Origin: Lysobacterales bacterium | GTDB taxonomy: Bacteria; Pseudomonadota; Gammaproteobacteria; Xanthomonadales; SZUA-36 | DNA length: 7,144 bases | Direction of reading: 5' to 3' | Assembly: GCA_029287515.1 (NCBI GenBank) | Contig: JARFQZ010000074.1 | Span: forward strand, 1-7,144 | Shown here: positions 6,571 to 7,144 of the stretch, piece by piece | How positions within the stretch are numbered: position 1 is the first letter of the stretch | How the letters are laid out: each line of letters opens with the position of its first letter | The notes under the pieces: generated by a model | Database searches by the model: none | What the model saw: only the letters and a program-made list of their open reading frames with translations | What the model was told of the DNA's origin: nothing | Position numbers and translations under genes: made by a program

Positions 6571-7144
6571 TCAGGCATTCACCAGGGCCAGCGTGGTGTC
6601 CAGCATACGGCAGCTGAAACCCCACTCGTTGTCGTACCAGCTAAGCACTTTGACCAGGTTTCCGTCCATGACCCGCGTCAGGCCTGCATCGAAAATCGAT
6701 GAATGCGGATTGTGGTTGAAATCAGTGGATACCAGCGGCAACTCGTTGTAGGCCAGCACACCGGCCAGGGCGCCCTGTGATGCTGCCTTCACGATACTGT
6801 TTACTTCCTCGACGCTGGTTGAACGGCTGGCCGTGAACACGAGATCGACGACCGACACGTTAATGGTCGGCACGCGCATGGAGAAGCCGTCCAATTTCCC
6901 ATTCAATTCGGGCAAAACCAGACCGACCGCTGCTGCGGCGCCTGTCTTGGTCGGGATCTGGCTCATAGTGGCTGAACGGGCCCGGCGCAGGTCCGAGTGG
7001 AAAACGTCGGTCAGCACCTGGTCGTTGGTATAGGCATGGATGGTGGTCATCAGACCCTTTTCGATTCCGACACCCTCGTGCAGTGCTTTCGCCAGCGGCG
7101 CCAGGCAATTGGTCGTGCAGGACGCGTTGGAGATCACCTGGTCC
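6571..7144 (-). CDS. gap: Glyceraldehyde-3-phosphate dehydrogenase, C-terminal part (5' end outside window)
   Basis: The enzyme oxidises and phosphorylates glyceraldehyde 3-phosphate to 1,3-bisphosphoglycerate with NAD(P). The last 190 residues are present; the family has about 330, so roughly 145 residues with most of the cofactor domain lie beyond the right edge and cofactor preference cannot be judged. Seen in order (numbered from the first visible residue): ASCTTNC with catalytic Cys at 9, HAYTNDQ with catalytic His at 36 (the 27-residue distance fits Cys149/His176), DLRRARSATMSQIPT at 51-65, the phosphate-binding Arg in GFSMRVPT at 86-93, and WYDNEWGFSCR at 169-179. The ASCTTNCLAPLAK form favours GAPDH over erythrose-4-phosphate dehydrogenase (Epd). 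The reading frame continues upstream to the edge (DQVISNAS), so the in-frame GTG at 7137 is an internal Val and not a start. It is followed 6 nt later by pgk. Confidence 0.97.
   Translation of the reverse strand, partial: DQVISNASCTTNCLAPLAKALHEGVGIEKGLMTTIHAYTNDQVLTDVFHSDLRRARSATMSQIPTKTGAAAAVGLVLPELNGKLDGFSMRVPTINVSVVDLVFTASRSTSVEEVNSIVKAASQGALAGVLAYNELPLVSTDFNHNPHSSIFDAGLTRVMDGNLVKVLSWYDNEWGFSCRMLDTTLALVNA

Noticed and set aside
6028..6702. A 224-codon plus-strand frame crossing the gap-pgk junction.
   Set aside because: It runs opposite conserved Pgk and Gap motifs and has no recognisable product.
7135..7137. GTG at 7137 as a start of a short gap gene.
   Set aside because: The frame continues upstream to the window edge with family sequence (DQ before VISNASCTTNC); the gene is cut by the edge and not truncated.

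Overview
The window reads as a chromosomal, housekeeping stretch of a gammaproteobacterium (possibly a related betaproteobacterium; the order cannot be fixed from sequence alone). The clues are a homodimer-type pyruvate dehydrogenase E1 (AceE) that aligns almost without gaps to the E. coli enzyme, a PykA-type pyruvate kinase, a gap-pgk pair, Gram-negative lipoproteins, and a moderately GC-rich composition with AT-rich spacers. All six genes lie on the minus strand, so they are transcribed from the right end of the window to the left.

Layout in the direction of transcription: gap (6571-7144, its N-terminal part lies outside the window); a 6-nt spacer; pgk (5386-6564); a 42-nt spacer; two tandem, paralogous DUF4136-type lipoprotein genes (4738-5343 and 4121-4729, 8 nt apart); a 125-nt spacer holding the only clear promoter-like sequence of the window; pyk (2514-3995); a 9-nt spacer; and aceE (2504 to the left edge, about the last 50 codons missing). 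No RNA gene, mobile element, CRISPR array or convincing Rho-independent terminator was seen, and no gap between genes exceeds 125 bases.

The four enzymes cover lower glycolysis and entry to the TCA cycle: glyceraldehyde-3-phosphate to 1,3-bisphosphoglycerate (Gap), to 3-phosphoglycerate with ATP formation (Pgk), phosphoenolpyruvate to pyruvate (Pyk), and pyruvate to acetyl groups for acetyl-CoA (AceE). Phosphoglycerate mutase and enolase are not here. The window has two parts: gap-pgk-lipoprotein-lipoprotein, probably one transcript, and pyk-aceE, tightly coupled and probably started at its own promoter just before pyk.

I found no sign of a wholly new system. The points worth a second look are the direct pyk-aceE coupling, the two envelope lipoproteins placed inside a central-carbon cluster, a possible leaderless pyk transcript, a partial Fur-box-like sequence before pyk, and the pyruvate kinase residues that predict K+-independent activity.
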